Counted from the first letter of the stretch, positions 36,544 to 46,490 are shown. The stretch is 64,000 nt of DNA from an uncultured Sphingomonadaceae bacterium (GCA_937995515.1 CALKJZ010000012.1:1-64000); one strand, 5' to 3'. The notes: generated by a model from the sequence alone, not told the origin. Numbers and translations: made by a program.

Positions 36544-37827
36544 ATGACATTCGAACAACTCGGGCTTCCCGCCCCGCTTCTGGCGGCGGTCGCCGCGCGC
36601 GGCTATGGCGAAGCCACGCCCATCCAGGCGCAGGCGATCCCGCCGGTGCTCGAGGGCCGCGATCTTCTCGGGATCGCGCAGACCGGCACGGGCAAGACGG
36701 CAGCCTTCGTGCTGCCCGCGCTTGCGCGGATGATGGCCAGCCACGAGCGGCCGCAGGCGCGGCACTGCCGCACGCTCGTGCTGGCGCCAACGCGCGAGCT
36801 TGCCGCGCAGATTGCCGAGAGCGCGCGGACCTACGCCCGGGGCACGCCGATGCGCGTGGCAAGCGTCTTCGGCGGCACCTCGCTGCACCAGAACCGGCAG
36901 GTCGTCGCGCAAGGGGTCGATCTTCTTGTTGCTACCCCCGGCCGGCTGCTCGATCTCGTGGAGCAGGGCGCGCTGTCGCTCGCCCGGGTCGGCATCCTCG
37001 TGCTCGACGAGGCCGACCAGGTGCTCGACCTCGGCTTCATCCATGCGCTGCGGCGCATCAGCAGGCTGGTGCCGCGCGCGCGGCAGACTCTCCTCTTCTC
37101 GGCCACCATGCCGCCGGCCATCCGCGATCTGGCCCAGGCCTTCCTGCACCGGCCGGCCGAGGTATCGGTCGCCCCTGCGGCGACGACAGCCGAGCGGGTG
37201 GCGCAATCGGTCATCTTCGTAGCCCAGGCCGAAAAGCAGGCGCTGCTCACCCTCACCCTCCGGGATCTCGGCGCCGATCGGGTGCTCGTCTTCACCCGTA
37301 CCAAGCATGGCGCGGACCGGGTGGTGCGCCACCTTGCAGCCGCGGGCATCGGCGCGGCCGCCATCCACGGCAACAAGAGCCAGGCGCAGCGGACCCGTGC
37401 GATCGCCGGGTTCCGAGCCGGTGCCGTGCCGGTGCTGGTGGCAACCGACATCGCAGCGCGCGGCATCGACATTCCCGGTGTCTCGCACGTGGTGAACTTC
37501 GAACTGCCCAATGTGCCGGAGCAATATGTGCACCGCATCGGGCGCACCGCGCGCGCCGGGGCGCAAGGTGCCGCAATCGCCTTCTGCGCCGACGACGAGC
37601 GGCCGCACCTGAGGGCGATCGAGAAGCTCACCCGCCAGCGGCTGGTGGTGCTGCCCCTGCCGGAAGGCTTTGTCGCCCGTGCGGCCGGCCTTCGGGCCGC
37701 ACCCCCGGCGCCGCGCAGGGGGCAGGCCCCCAAGGCAAGGCCAGACCGCGCTTCGGGCAGGCCGGCGGGGCCCGGGCGCCACGCGCGTGCGCGCCGGCCC
37801 GCGGGCAGCCAGCGCCCGGCGGCCTGA
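36544..37827 (+). CDS. DEAD-box RNA helicase, RhlE type
   Basis: 427 residues. All core motifs are present: Q motif (MTFEQLGLPAPLLAAV with ATPIQAQAIP), AQTGTGKTAAF (I), PTRELAAQ (Ia), VLDEADQVLDLGF (DEAD, II), LFSATMP (III), ATDIAARGID (V) and HRIGRTARAG (VI). A basic, Pro/Ala-rich tail (about 370-427) is typical of RhlE-like helicases that act in ribosome assembly and mRNA turnover, often at low temperature. The leader repeat region may control it. It is convergent with the broken dehydrogenase. Confidence 0.94.
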   Translation: MTFEQLGLPAPLLAAVAARGYGEATPIQAQAIPPVLEGRDLLGIAQTGTGKTAAFVLPALARMMASHERPQARHCRTLVLAPTRELAAQIAESARTYARGTPMRVASVFGGTSLHQNRQVVAQGVDLLVATPGRLLDLVEQGALSLARVGILVLDEADQVLDLGFIHALRRISRLVPRARQTLLFSATMPPAIRDLAQAFLHRPAEVSVAPAATTAERVAQSVIFVAQAEKQALLTLTLRDLGADRVLVFTRTKHGADRVVRHLAAAGIGAAAIHGNKSQAQRTRAIAGFRAGAVPVLVATDIAARGIDIPGVSHVVNFELPNVPEQYVHRIGRTARAGAQGAAIAFCADDERPHLRAIEKLTRQRLVVLPLPEGFVARAAGLRAAPPAPRRGQAPKARPDRASGRPAGPGRHARARRPAGSQRPAA

Positions 37828-37846
37828 GGCAGGGCGGCCTCCTCAG
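37824..37846. terminator. Hairpin between convergent helicase and dehydrogenase genes
   Basis: CTGAGG (37824-37829) pairs with CCTCAG (37841-37846) across 11 bases at the junction of the two convergent genes. Short and without a T run, so only a weak candidate. Confidence 0.3.
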
Positions 37847-38867
37847 CCCCGGCTGGCGACGCGCGCGTGCCAGCCGGCAAACGGCCCGCTGGCAAGCACC
37901 CGCGCCTGCACTTCTGCGGCAGCGGCGTTCATTGCATCGGTGGCGGCCGTGTTGGGGTGCACCGCGCGCCGCAGCGGGCGCGTGCCCGGCGGCATCGCGA
38001 GCATCCGGGCGATGACGCGCGGCACGTCCATCGGGTCGGTGGTGCCGCCGCTGCGGAACATCCTGCCGGCAATCTCGAGGTGCGGCGCATAGGCGGCGCG
38101 CGCCTCCGCCGGCGCGCGGGCGAGGATGGATGCGGCATGGCGCTCGCCATTGGCCCAGATGCGGGTGGGATAGCCGCCGGGCTGGACAATGGTCACGTCG
38201 ACACCGAACGGCGCCAGCTCGTAGGCCATGGTCTCAAACAGGGCCTCCATGCCGAACTTGGTTGCGCAATACTGTGCGACGCCTGGCAGCACGACCCGCC
38301 CAAGCTGGGAGGAGATGTTGCACAGCCAGCCGCCTTCCGCCGGCGCATGGCAGGAAGAGCCGCATTGGCGACGGCAAGTGCTCCGAACAGGTTGGTCTCA
38401 AAGATGCGCCGCGTTGCCTCGAGGTCGGCCAGCTCGGCGGGAACCCCGAAGGCGATGCCGGCATTGTTGATGACCGCATCGAGCGCCCCGCCGGATGCCG
38501 TCTCGGCCGCGCGCACCGCTGCGCGGACCTCGGCGGCATCAGTTACATCGAGCTGGAGCAGCGTGATGTCGAGCCCATCGGCCCGCGCGATCCGGGCGAG
38601 CTCCTGCGCCTCCGGCCGCCGGCCGCCATCGAGATTGCGCATGGTGGCAAAGACGCGCGCCCCGCCGCGTGCCAGATGCTCGGCGAGCAGCCGGCCGAAG
38701 CCCGACGAGCTGCCGGTGACCAGCACCGACCGGCCGCGCACGCCCTCCGGTCGGGGCACGGCCGCGCGGCTCCTTGTTGCCGAAGCGATCAGGGCGGTGG
38801 CAGCCCCTGCCAGCAGCACCCGCCGGCGATCAACCCGGCGGTCGAGGGGTTGCGGCGGAAGGGTCAT
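37843..38867 (-). pseudogene. Tat-type short-chain dehydrogenase, frameshifted
   Basis: The N-terminal part (38867 down to about 38340) encodes a Tat-like signal ([18 protein letters not shown]), the NADP motif [21 protein letters not shown] and IFETNLFGALAVANAALP. After MRRRK the frame changes: catalytic YCATK, VTIVQPGGYPT and the C-terminus continue in another frame (about 38340 down to 37843). A one-base loss or two-base gain near 38335-38345 explains it. It is either a real pseudogene or a sequencing error. It overlaps the end of the DUF938 gene by 38 bases. A Tat-exported SDR is itself unusual. Confidence 0.85.
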
Positions 38868-39492
38868 GCTGTGGCACCTTTGTGAAGACGAGCGTCAGAT
38901 TGTTGGCCGGCATCGGCATGCGCCGGGCGAGCACGAGGCCATGGGCCCGGGCCACGGCTTCAACCGCTTCCACCTGCCGCAGGCCCCATTCCGGGTTGCG
39001 CCGCCGCAGCTCGGCGTCGAAGGCCGCGTTCGACGGCGCGAGCGGGGTGCCGGCCTCGATGAAGGGGCCATAGAGAAAGAGGGGCCCGCCCGCGGGCAGC
39101 AGGCGCCCGGCGCCTGCCAGAAGGCCGACGGTTGCAGCCCAGGGAGCGACGTGGGCAAGGTTGATGCAGAGGATCGCATCGGCAGTCGCCACCGGCCAGT
39201 CGTCTGCGGCTGCATCGAGCGCGACCGGCGCACGCAGGTTTGCAAGCCCCGCTGCGGCAGACCAGGCGGCAATCGAGGCGCGGGCGGCCGGCGATGGGTC
39301 GCTTGGCTGCCATTCGAGGTGCGGGAGCCGGGTTGCGAAGTGGACCAGATGCTCGCCAGTGCCGGAGGCCACCTCGAGCACCAGCCCGGAGCGCGGCAGG
39401 ACGGGCGAGATGGCAGCAAGGATCGGCTCCCGGTTGCGGAGCGCCGCCGGCGACGAGGCGCGGGCATCGGCCGGTTCCGCGCCGGGCGGCAT
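38830..39492 (-). CDS. DUF938 family SAM-dependent methyltransferase
   Basis: 220 residues. [21 protein letters not shown] is the SAM-binding motif I, and [32 protein letters not shown] and the C-terminal [10 protein letters not shown] match the DUF938 family. The methyl acceptor is unknown. It begins eight bases after recN in the same direction, and its end overlaps the frameshifted dehydrogenase. It probably belongs to the thpR-like-bamD-recN transcript. Confidence 0.9.
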   Translation of the reverse strand: MPPGAEPADARASSPAALRNREPILAAISPVLPRSGLVLEVASGTGEHLVHFATRLPHLEWQPSDPSPAARASIAAWSAAAGLANLRAPVALDAAADDWPVATADAILCINLAHVAPWAATVGLLAGAGRLLPAGGPLFLYGPFIEAGTPLAPSNAAFDAELRRRNPEWGLRQVEAVEAVARAHGLVLARRMPMPANNLTLVFTKVPQHDPSAATPRPPG

Positions 39493-39500
39493 CGGCCCGC

Positions 39501-41162
39501 TCAGGCCGCGCCAACGATCAGGCGCGCGGCCTGGGCGCGCGCCTCGCCGGTCACCTCGGCGCCCGAGAGCATGCGCGCGACCTCCTCCGTGCGCCCGGGC
39601 CCATCGAGCGGCCTCACCCGGGTGCGCGCCTCGCCATCCTCGATTGCCTTGGTGATCACGAGATGCCGCGTGCCGGCGGCTGCGACCTGCGGGCTGTGGG
39701 TGACGACGAGCACCTGCGCGGCCCGGGCGACCCGGGCAAGCCGCTCGCCGATCGCGGAGGCGGTTGCGCCGCCGACGCCGCGGTCGATCTCGTCGAACAC
39801 CAGCGTGCCGGCGCTTCCCTCGCCGGCAAGGGCAACCTTGAGCGCCAGCACGAACCGCGACAGTTCTCCGCCCGAGGCGATGCGGGACAGAGGGCCGAAC
39901 GGCGCGCCGGGGTTGGTCGAAACCTCAAACGTCACCCGGTCGAGGCCCGCCGGTCCGGGCTCGGCGGCATCGATGGTCGCGCGAAATCGGGCAGCCTCGA
40001 GCCGGAGAGCCGGAAGCTCGGCGCCCACGGCCGCCTCGAGGCGCCCGGCAGCTGCGCGCCGCGAGGCGGAAAGGGCCTCGGCCGCGCGCAGGAAGGCATC
40101 GCGCGCGGCCTCGGCGACCTGTTCGGCCGCCTCGAGGACCTCCGCCCCGGAATCGAGCGCCTGAAGCCGCCCCTGAAGCTCTGCCAGGAGGGCAGGGAGC
40201 GCGTCGACCTCCACCCGGTGCTTGCGTGCGAGCGCCCGCAGGTCGAACAGCCGCGCCTCCGCGGCCTCGAGCGCCTCTGGCGCAATGGTAAGGCGGGCAC
40301 GCGCCTCGGCCAGCCCGGTCTCGATCAGCTCGCCTTCGGCAAGCGCGCGGTCTGCCGCGGCGAGCGCGTCGGCAAGCGCCGGATCCTCGGTGGCCAGCCG
40401 TTCCAGCCGCCGCGCGGCCTGCCGCAGGGCCGCAAGCGCGCCCTCGCTGCCCGAGACCAGCCGTTCCACCTCGGCCATCGCGCTCGCCGTCCGCTCGGCC
40501 GCCTTCATCCGCTGGCGCGCACTGGCCAGTTCCTGCTCCTCGCCCGCCGCCGGGCCGAGCGCAGCGAGCTCGGCCACGGCATGGGCAAGCCATTCGCGGT
40601 CGGCCTCCGCGGCGGCCAGCCGCGCCGCGGCCGCGGCGCGCGCAGCCTCGGCCTCCTGCCAGCGTGCGTGCGCGGCTGCCACCCCCGATGCGGCTGCCTG
40701 CAGCCCGGCGAAGCTGTCGAGGAGCGCGCGGTGGCCGGCGGGTGCGAGCAGGCCGCGGTCGTCATGCTGGCCGTGGATCTCGACGAGGAGGCTGCCGAGC
40801 GTGCGCAGCAGGCTGGCGGAGACCGGCTGGTCGTTGACGAAGGCGCGGCTGCCGCCATCGGCGCGCACCAGCCGGCGCAGCAGCAGCCGGCCCGGCTCGT
40901 CGCGGGCGATGCCCTGCGCGTCGAGCAGGGCGTCGGCGGGGTGCCCGGGGGGGAGCGCAAATTCGGCTGTCACCTGCGCCTGTGGGGCGCCCTTGCGGAC
41001 GAGCGCGGCCTCCGCCCGGCCGCCGAGCACGAGGCCCAGCCCGTCCAGCAGGATCGACTTGCCGGCCCCCGTCTCGCCCGTCAGCACCGTGAGGCCGGGC
41101 CCGACCTCGATCTCGGCCCGGTCGATCAGCACGAGGTCGGTGATGGTCAGGCAGCGCAGCAT
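39501..41162 (-). CDS. recN: DNA repair protein RecN
   Basis: 553 residues. SMC-like ABC ATPase: Walker A in LTGETGAGKSILLDGL (about 30-40), a long Ala-rich coiled-coil centre (about 150-370), signature IASGGELSRFVLALK and Walker B TLVFDEIDRGVGG. The ATG at 41162 gives the conserved MLRCLTITDLVLIDRAEIE. RecN acts in double-strand-break repair. No GTTC-N7-GTTC box precedes it, so SOS control here is not supported by sequence. It follows bamD by 31 bases. Confidence 0.96.
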   Translation of the reverse strand: MLRCLTITDLVLIDRAEIEVGPGLTVLTGETGAGKSILLDGLGLVLGGRAEAALVRKGAPQAQVTAEFALPPGHPADALLDAQGIARDEPGRLLLRRLVRADGGSRAFVNDQPVSASLLRTLGSLLVEIHGQHDDRGLLAPAGHRALLDSFAGLQAAASGVAAAHARWQEAEAARAAAAARLAAAEADREWLAHAVAELAALGPAAGEEQELASARQRMKAAERTASAMAEVERLVSGSEGALAALRQAARRLERLATEDPALADALAAADRALAEGELIETGLAEARARLTIAPEALEAAEARLFDLRALARKHRVEVDALPALLAELQGRLQALDSGAEVLEAAEQVAEAARDAFLRAAEALSASRRAAAGRLEAAVGAELPALRLEAARFRATIDAAEPGPAGLDRVTFEVSTNPGAPFGPLSRIASGGELSRFVLALKVALAGEGSAGTLVFDEIDRGVGGATASAIGERLARVARAAQVLVVTHSPQVAAAGTRHLVITKAIEDGEARTRVRPLDGPGRTEEVARMLSGAEVTGEARAQAARLIVGAA

Positions 41163-41193
41163 CGACTCTCGTCGCCCCGGTCGGGCTGCCGGC

Positions 41194-42003
41194 CTAGGCC
41201 TCGGGCGCGTGCTGGCGGACGAGCGCATAGGCGCGCTCGTACCATTTCGAGCCGGGGAAGTTTGCGCCCAGCACGGCCGCGGACCGCCGCGCCTCCTCCG
41301 GCATTCCGAGCGCGAGATAGGCCTCCGTCAGCCGGTGCAATGCCTCGGGCACGTGGCTCGTCGTCTGGAACTGGTCGATCACATTCTGGTAGCGCCGGAT
41401 GGCCGCGATCCACTGGCGGCTGTTGGAGTAGAAGCGGCCAATGGCCATTTCCTTGCCGGCCAGATGGTCCTGCACCAGGTCGAGCTTCACCCGTGCGTCG
41501 CGGGCATAGGGCGTGTCGGGGTAGCGGCGCACCAGCTCGTTCAACGCATCCTGGGCCTGTGCGGTCACGCGCTGGTCGCGGCTCACGTCGGCGATCTGCT
41601 CGTAGTAGCTCATCGCGATGATGTAATAGGCATAGGGTGCATCGCGGTTGCCCGGGTGCAGGGAGAGGAAGCGCTGCGCCGAGAGGATCGCCTCGGAATA
41701 TTGCCGTGCCGCATAGTAGCTGAAGGCCGACATCAGCTGCGCGCGGCGCGCCCAGACGGAGTAGGGGTGCTGGCGCTCCACCTCGTCGAACATCAGGGCG
41801 GCGGTGCGATACTGGCCGCGGTCGAGGGTCTCGCGCGCAAGGGTGTAGAGCGTCTCCACGTCGCGCGCGACATAGGCGAGTTCCTTCTTGCCGCCGCCGC
41901 CGAACAGGCCGCCGGCGGGGCGATTGCCGGCGCAGGCGGGCAGCAGCACCAGGCCGGCAACAATAAGCGGCACGGCGAGGCGGGAGGGGCGTTGCGTCGT
42001 CAT
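41194..42003 (-). CDS. bamD: Outer membrane assembly lipoprotein BamD
   Basis: 269 residues with signal peptide and lipobox LPAC (Cys about 24), a Gly/Lys linker, then five TPR repeats (LARETLDRGQYRTAALMFDEVERQHPYS shape, VRRYPDTPYARDARVKL). BamD bridges BamA and the other Bam proteins in inserting barrels into the outer membrane. Length and lipobox are standard. It starts eight bases after the RNA-ligase-like gene and is followed by recN, a widely conserved pairing. Confidence 0.96.
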   Translation of the reverse strand: MTTQRPSRLAVPLIVAGLVLLPACAGNRPAGGLFGGGGKKELAYVARDVETLYTLARETLDRGQYRTAALMFDEVERQHPYSVWARRAQLMSAFSYYAARQYSEAILSAQRFLSLHPGNRDAPYAYYIIAMSYYEQIADVSRDQRVTAQAQDALNELVRRYPDTPYARDARVKLDLVQDHLAGKEMAIGRFYSNSRQWIAAIRRYQNVIDQFQTTSHVPEALHRLTEAYLALGMPEEARRSAAVLGANFPGSKWYERAYALVRQHAPEA

Positions 42004-42010
42004 GCCTGCC

Positions 42011-42532
42011 TCAATAGGGTCGCACGGGCACCCTCACAAGTTCGGTCCATCGCACGCCGTCGAGCCGCCACAGCAGGAGCCCCGTGGCAATCGCCGTCTC
42101 GGGGCGGAAGCTTCGGCGCAGCTGCTCGAGGAGCGTGCGGGCGGCCCCGGGCGCAAGCTTGTTGGCAATGGTCACATGCGGGCGGAAGGGTGCCCGGTCC
42201 TGCGGCACGAGGAGCGGCGCCCAGCGCTCGGCCAGCCGCAGGCGCAGTTCTTCGAGGGCCGGGCTTTCGACGCGGATTGCGACGCCCCGGCCGAGCGAAA
42301 TGGGGCCTGCAAGCCGGATGAGGGGCGCAGCCCCGGCCCGGGCCTCGGCGCGCAGGTCCCGAACGAGCGCCGGTGCCTGCGGGCCGGGCAGGTGGCGAAA
42401 CAGGGTGAGGTGGGCGGGCACGCGGTTGAGCTCCGGCGGATAGTGCGCGCGGCGCAGGGCATCGAGGCGCGCAAACAGCGGCGCGGGCAGGGCGAGGGTG
42501 AGGATGAGCGGCGCGGCAATGGGTGCTGCCAT
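42011..42532 (-). CDS. 2'-5' RNA ligase/cyclic phosphodiesterase family protein
   Basis: 173 residues with the two HxT motifs of the 2H phosphoesterase fold, HLTLF (about 41-45) and HVTIAN (about 119-124). Members process 2',3'-cyclic phosphates or ligate tRNA halves; ThpR-type activity is plausible but untested. It is the first gene of the minus-strand run leading to bamD and recN, and divergent from ppiD with 91 bases between. Confidence 0.85.
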   Translation of the reverse strand: MAAPIAAPLILTLALPAPLFARLDALRRAHYPPELNRVPAHLTLFRHLPGPQAPALVRDLRAEARAGAAPLIRLAGPISLGRGVAIRVESPALEELRLRLAERWAPLLVPQDRAPFRPHVTIANKLAPGAARTLLEQLRRSFRPETAIATGLLLWRLDGVRWTELVRVPVRPY

Positions 42533-42623
42533 CGTGCAGGTCTAGCCACCGCCGGGCGCCGCGGCTAGGAGGCCGCACACGGCAAGGCGCAGCGCACCCT
42601 CAAGGCATGGCGGACAACGGCTC

Positions 42624-44561
42624 ATGATGGCATCAATGCGAAGCTCGGTCTGGCGCTGGATCGGGCTTGGTCTCCTCGTTGTTGCGGCGCTCGCGCTGGT
42701 GGTGATCGATCTTGGCCTGGGCGGCGGGCGCGGTGCGCGCCAGCCGCAGGGCGAGGTGCTTGCAACCGTCGGCAAGCGGGAGATCGGCGAAGCCGAGTTC
42801 GTGCGCCGGCTCGGCCGTGCCGCCGAGCAGGAGCGGCAGCGGACCCCTGAGCTGACCCAGACCGACTTCATCCGGCGGGGCGGGGCCGATCTGGTGTTCC
42901 GGCAGATGGTGGCGGGCGAGGCGCTCGAACAGTTTGGCGCCCGGCACGGCGTGACGGTCTCGGAGCGGATGATCGACGGCGAGATCGCCAGCATTCCGGC
43001 CGCGCAGGTGAACGGCCGCTTCGACGAGGCGACCTTCCGCCGCCTGCTGGAGGCCCAGCGGGTGAGCGAGGCGGAGGTGCGCGACGGGATCCGCCAGGAT
43101 CTGATGCGCCGCCAGCTGATCGCCCCCGTGGCGCTCGGGGCCCACGTTCCACAGGGCATGGCCGAGGCCTACGCCGCGCTGCTGCTCGAGGTGCGCGAGG
43201 GCGAGATTGCGGCCATCCCCTTTGGCGCCATGCCCGATCCCGGCCAGCCGAGCGATGCGCAGCTGGAAACCTTCTGGAAAGCCAACCGGCAGATGTTCAC
43301 CGTGCCCGAACGGCGGGCGTTCCGCTTCGCGATGATCGAGCCCGACGGCCTTGCGGAACAGGTGCAGGTCTCCCCGGCCGAGGTCGAGGCCTATTACAAG
43401 GCCAATCTCGCCGAGTTCGGCGGCGAGGAGCTGCGCGAGATGAACCAGGTGGTGCTTGCAAGCCTTGCCGAGGCGCAGGCCTTCGTGCGCGAGGTGCGGG
43501 GCGGCACGCCCTTTGCCACGGCGGCCGCCGCGCGCGGCTTCACCCCGCGCGACACGGCGCTCGGCCTCACGAGCGAGGCGGCCCTTGCCGACGACACCAG
43601 CGCGGGCGTGGCCGCGGCGGCCTTCCGTGCCGCGGCCGGCAGCATCACCAACCCGATCGAGGGGCCGCTGGGCTTCCATGTCGTCGAGGTGGTCTCGGTG
43701 CGACCGGCCGCGCCCAAGCCGCTGCGGGCGGTGGCCGCGGAAATCGAGAAGAAGCTCATCGACGAGCGCGTGCAGGCACGGCTTGCCGAGACCATCAACG
43801 AAGCCGAGGACCGGATCGACGCCGGCGAGCCCTTCAGTGCGGTGGCGGAGGCGCTCGGCCTCAGGGTGCAGACCGTGGAGCCGGTCACGGCCGATGGCCT
43901 GCGGCTGACCGAGGCCTATGAGCTGGAGCGGGTGATGAGCCCGCTTGTCGACCGGGCCTTCTCGATCGACCCGGGCGATGGCCCGCAGGTGGTGCAGGCG
44001 GGCGAGGGGCGGTTTGCCCTTATCGAGATCGCCGAGGTGAAGCTGGGCGAGACGATCCCCGTTGCGCCCATCCGCGCGCGCGTGGCCGCCGCCTGGGCGC
44101 AGGAGCAGCGTCAGCGCGCCGCGCGGGCGCTGGCCGAGGAGCTGGCCGCGAAGGCCACCGCCGGGGAAACGCTCGCGGCCCTTGTGCGCGGGCGCAACCT
44201 GCCGCCCGCGCAGAGCTTTGCCGTCCGCCGCCTCGAACTCACCCAGGCTGCCAGCCAGGGCGACGCGATCCCGCCGCCGATCCTGATGCTGCTCAACACG
44301 CCGGCCGGGCAGGCGCGGCCGCTGCCCGTTCCGCAGTCGGCTGCGGCGTTCGTGGTGCGCACCGTGCGGGTGACCCCGGGCGACCTCGCCGAGGCGCCCG
44401 AGCTTGCGGGGGCGGTGCGTCAGAGCCTTGCACGCGAGGCGGCGCTCGAGATGTCGGAGTTCTACGTGCGCGGGATCGAGCGCGAGATCGGCACGGTCAC
44501 CCGGCCGCAGCAGCTGGAGGCGGTCAAGCGTCGGCTGGTCGGCGCGCCCGCCGGCGAATAG
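42624..44561 (+). CDS. ppiD: Peptidylprolyl isomerase, PpiD/SurA-N type, membrane-anchored
   Basis: 645 residues. A single N-terminal anchor (about 12-30) places the rest in the periplasm. A SurA-like chaperone region (LATVGKREIGEAEFVRRLGRAAE onward) surrounds a parvulin-like PPIase segment (EMNQVVLASLAEAQAFVREVRGGTPFATAA ... GPLGFHVVEVVSVRPA). PpiD helps secreted proteins fold as they leave the Sec channel. trpE starts four bases after its stop, a layout shared by many alphaproteobacteria, and secG follows two genes later. Confidence 0.9.
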   Translation: MMASMRSSVWRWIGLGLLVVAALALVVIDLGLGGGRGARQPQGEVLATVGKREIGEAEFVRRLGRAAEQERQRTPELTQTDFIRRGGADLVFRQMVAGEALEQFGARHGVTVSERMIDGEIASIPAAQVNGRFDEATFRRLLEAQRVSEAEVRDGIRQDLMRRQLIAPVALGAHVPQGMAEAYAALLLEVREGEIAAIPFGAMPDPGQPSDAQLETFWKANRQMFTVPERRAFRFAMIEPDGLAEQVQVSPAEVEAYYKANLAEFGGEELREMNQVVLASLAEAQAFVREVRGGTPFATAAAARGFTPRDTALGLTSEAALADDTSAGVAAAAFRAAAGSITNPIEGPLGFHVVEVVSVRPAAPKPLRAVAAEIEKKLIDERVQARLAETINEAEDRIDAGEPFSAVAEALGLRVQTVEPVTADGLRLTEAYELERVMSPLVDRAFSIDPGDGPQVVQAGEGRFALIEIAEVKLGETIPVAPIRARVAAAWAQEQRQRAARALAEELAAKATAGETLAALVRGRNLPPAQSFAVRRLELTQAASQGDAIPPPILMLLNTPAGQARPLPVPQSAAAFVVRTVRVTPGDLAEAPELAGAVRQSLAREAALEMSEFYVRGIEREIGTVTRPQQLEAVKRRLVGAPAGE

Positions 44562-44565
44562 CCGC

Positions 44566-46056
44566 GTGGCAGGGGGCGCGGGCGGCGGGCCGTCGCTGCG
44601 GGTGCTGCGGCTGCCCGGAGACACGGAGACCCCGGTGTCCGCCTGGCTGAAGCTGGGGGCGACCGGCCGCGGCGATTTCCTGCTCGAATCGGTGGAAGGA
44701 GGTCGCAGCCGCGGCCGCTATTCCTTTCTCGGCCTTGCTCCCGACCGGATCCTCGAGGTCTGCGGCCGCACGGTCCGTGCCACCGGCCCAGAAGGTGTCC
44801 GCGAGGTCACGGGCGAGGACCCGATCGGCGCGCTCCGGCAAGAGGTGGCTGCCATCGGCCTGCCGCTGCCGGCTGGCGTTCCGCGCTCGCTGCCGCTCCT
44901 CGTCGGCCATTTCGGCTATGGCAGCGTGCGCCTCGTCGAGCGCCTGCCGCCGCCGCCGGCAGACCCGCTCGCGCTTCCCGACATGATGTTCGTGCGCCCG
45001 AGCGTGGTGCTGGTCTTCGACCGGCTGGCCGACGAGCTGTTCCTCGTGGCCCCGGCCTGGCGGGCGGAGGACCGGGCTTCGGCCGACGCGCGGCTCGAGG
45101 CGGTGGCAGCGCGGCTTGCCGAGCCGCTGCCCCGCACGGCGCGCGGCGCCGCAGCGCCCGCCGGGCCGGCGCCGGAGCCGCAGGCCATGATCGATCCGGC
45201 CCGGTATCTCGCGATGGTCGAGCGCGCCAAGGCCTATATCGCAGCCGGAGACATCTTCCAGGTGGTGCTCGCCCAGCGCTTTGCCGCGCCGTTCTCGCTG
45301 CCGCCCTTCGCGCTCTACCGAGCGCTGCGGCGCATCAACCCCTCGCCCTTCCTGTTCCATCTCGACCTGCCCGGCCACGCCGTTGTCGGCTCCTCGCCCG
45401 AGATCCTCGTGCGCGTGCGCGACGGTGAGGTCACGATCCGCCCCATCGCCGGCACGCGGCCGCGCGGCGCCACCGACCACGAGGACCAGGCCCTCGCCGC
45501 CGAGCTTCTGGCCGACCCGAAGGAGCGCGCGGAGCATCTGATGCTGCTCGATCTCGGCCGCAACGATGCCGGCCGGGTGGCCGAAGGCGGGAGCGTGCGG
45601 GTGACCGAGGCCTTCGCCATCGAACGCTACAGCCATGTCATGCACATCGTCTCCAATGTCGCCGGGCGGCTGCGCCCCGGGCTCGATGCCATCGATGCGC
45701 TGTTCGCGGGCTTTCCCGCGGGCACGGTCTCGGGCGCCCCGAAGATCCGCGCCATGGAGATCATCGCCGAGCTCGAGCCGGAAGCCCGCGGCATCTATGC
45801 CGGCGGCGTGGGCTATTTTGCCCCCGACGGCGCGATGGACAGCTGCATCGTGCTGCGCACCGCGGTGGTGAAGGAGGGCCTCATGCACGTGACGGCCGGC
45901 GCCGGGATTGTCGCCGATTCGGTGCCCGAGGCCGAGGCGGCGGAGTGCCGGGCGAAGGCCGGGGCATTGTTTGCCGCCGCCCGCGCAGCCCTGGCCGAAG
46001 CGCGCGCCCCGGGCCCAGGCCCCGGCCAGCTTGCACTGCCGCCGGTGCAGCCCTAG
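44566..46056 (+). CDS. trpE: Anthranilate synthase component I
   Basis: 496 residues from the GTG at 44566, the only start before the conserved region. The tryptophan feedback site FLLESVEGG is present. The chorismate domain shows QVVLAQRF, INPSPFLFHLDL, GSSPEILVRV, RPIAGTRPRG, HLMLLDLGRND, FPAGTVSGAPKIRAMEII and GAGIVADSVPEAE. It makes anthranilate from chorismate with TrpG, whose gene is 13 kb upstream instead of adjacent. No trp leader or attenuator was seen between ppiD and trpE. Confidence 0.96.
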   Translation: MAGGAGGGPSLRVLRLPGDTETPVSAWLKLGATGRGDFLLESVEGGRSRGRYSFLGLAPDRILEVCGRTVRATGPEGVREVTGEDPIGALRQEVAAIGLPLPAGVPRSLPLLVGHFGYGSVRLVERLPPPPADPLALPDMMFVRPSVVLVFDRLADELFLVAPAWRAEDRASADARLEAVAARLAEPLPRTARGAAAPAGPAPEPQAMIDPARYLAMVERAKAYIAAGDIFQVVLAQRFAAPFSLPPFALYRALRRINPSPFLFHLDLPGHAVVGSSPEILVRVRDGEVTIRPIAGTRPRGATDHEDQALAAELLADPKERAEHLMLLDLGRNDAGRVAEGGSVRVTEAFAIERYSHVMHIVSNVAGRLRPGLDAIDALFAGFPAGTVSGAPKIRAMEIIAELEPEARGIYAGGVGYFAPDGAMDSCIVLRTAVVKEGLMHVTAGAGIVADSVPEAEAAECRAKAGALFAAARAALAEARAPGPGPGQLALPPVQP

Positions 46057-46115
46057 AGTGCCAGCGGCTGGTGCGCCGCGGTCGCGCGCCGTTCCTCAAG
46101 TGCGGTGCCTCGTCC

Positions 46116-46490
46116 ATGATGACCTTCTTTCTCGTCATTCACACCCTCCTTGCCCTTGCGCTGGTGGCCGTCATCCTGATGCAGCGCTCGGAGGGTGGCG
46201 GGCTGACGGGCGGCTCGCCGGGCGGGCTCGTCTCGGCGCGCGGCGCGGGCGACATCCTCACCCGCACGACCGCCATCCTTGCCACCCTGTTCCTTGCCTC
46301 CTCGCTCGGGCTTGCGCTCTATGCGGCCAACCGCTCCGCCCCGCGCACCATCGACACGTCGCTTGCGCGCCCGGCGCCGCAGGCCCCGCCCGGCGAGGCG
46401 CCGCCTGCGATCGGCCCTCTGGCGCTCCCGCAGCCGGCGCCTGTGGCCCCGGCCGCGCCGCCAGCCGACGAAGTGCCGATCGTCGACTGA
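46116..46490 (+). CDS. secG: Protein-export membrane protein SecG
   Basis: 124 residues. Two membrane segments (about 3-22 and 50-70) flank the conserved RSEGGGLTGGSPGG loop; a Pro/Ala-rich acidic tail follows, as usual in alphaproteobacteria. SecG aids SecYE-driven translocation. M1 at 46116 or M2 at 46119 are equivalent. It lies 59 bases after trpE; in most relatives it follows tpiA instead. pyrG comes next. Confidence 0.94.
   Translation: MMTFFLVIHTLLALALVAVILMQRSEGGGLTGGSPGGLVSARGAGDILTRTTAILATLFLASSLGLALYAANRSAPRTIDTSLARPAPQAPPGEAPPAIGPLALPQPAPVAPAAPPADEVPIVD

Noticed and set aside
41163-41193. SOS box upstream of recN
   Set aside because: The gap between bamD and recN contains no GTTC-N7-GTTC.
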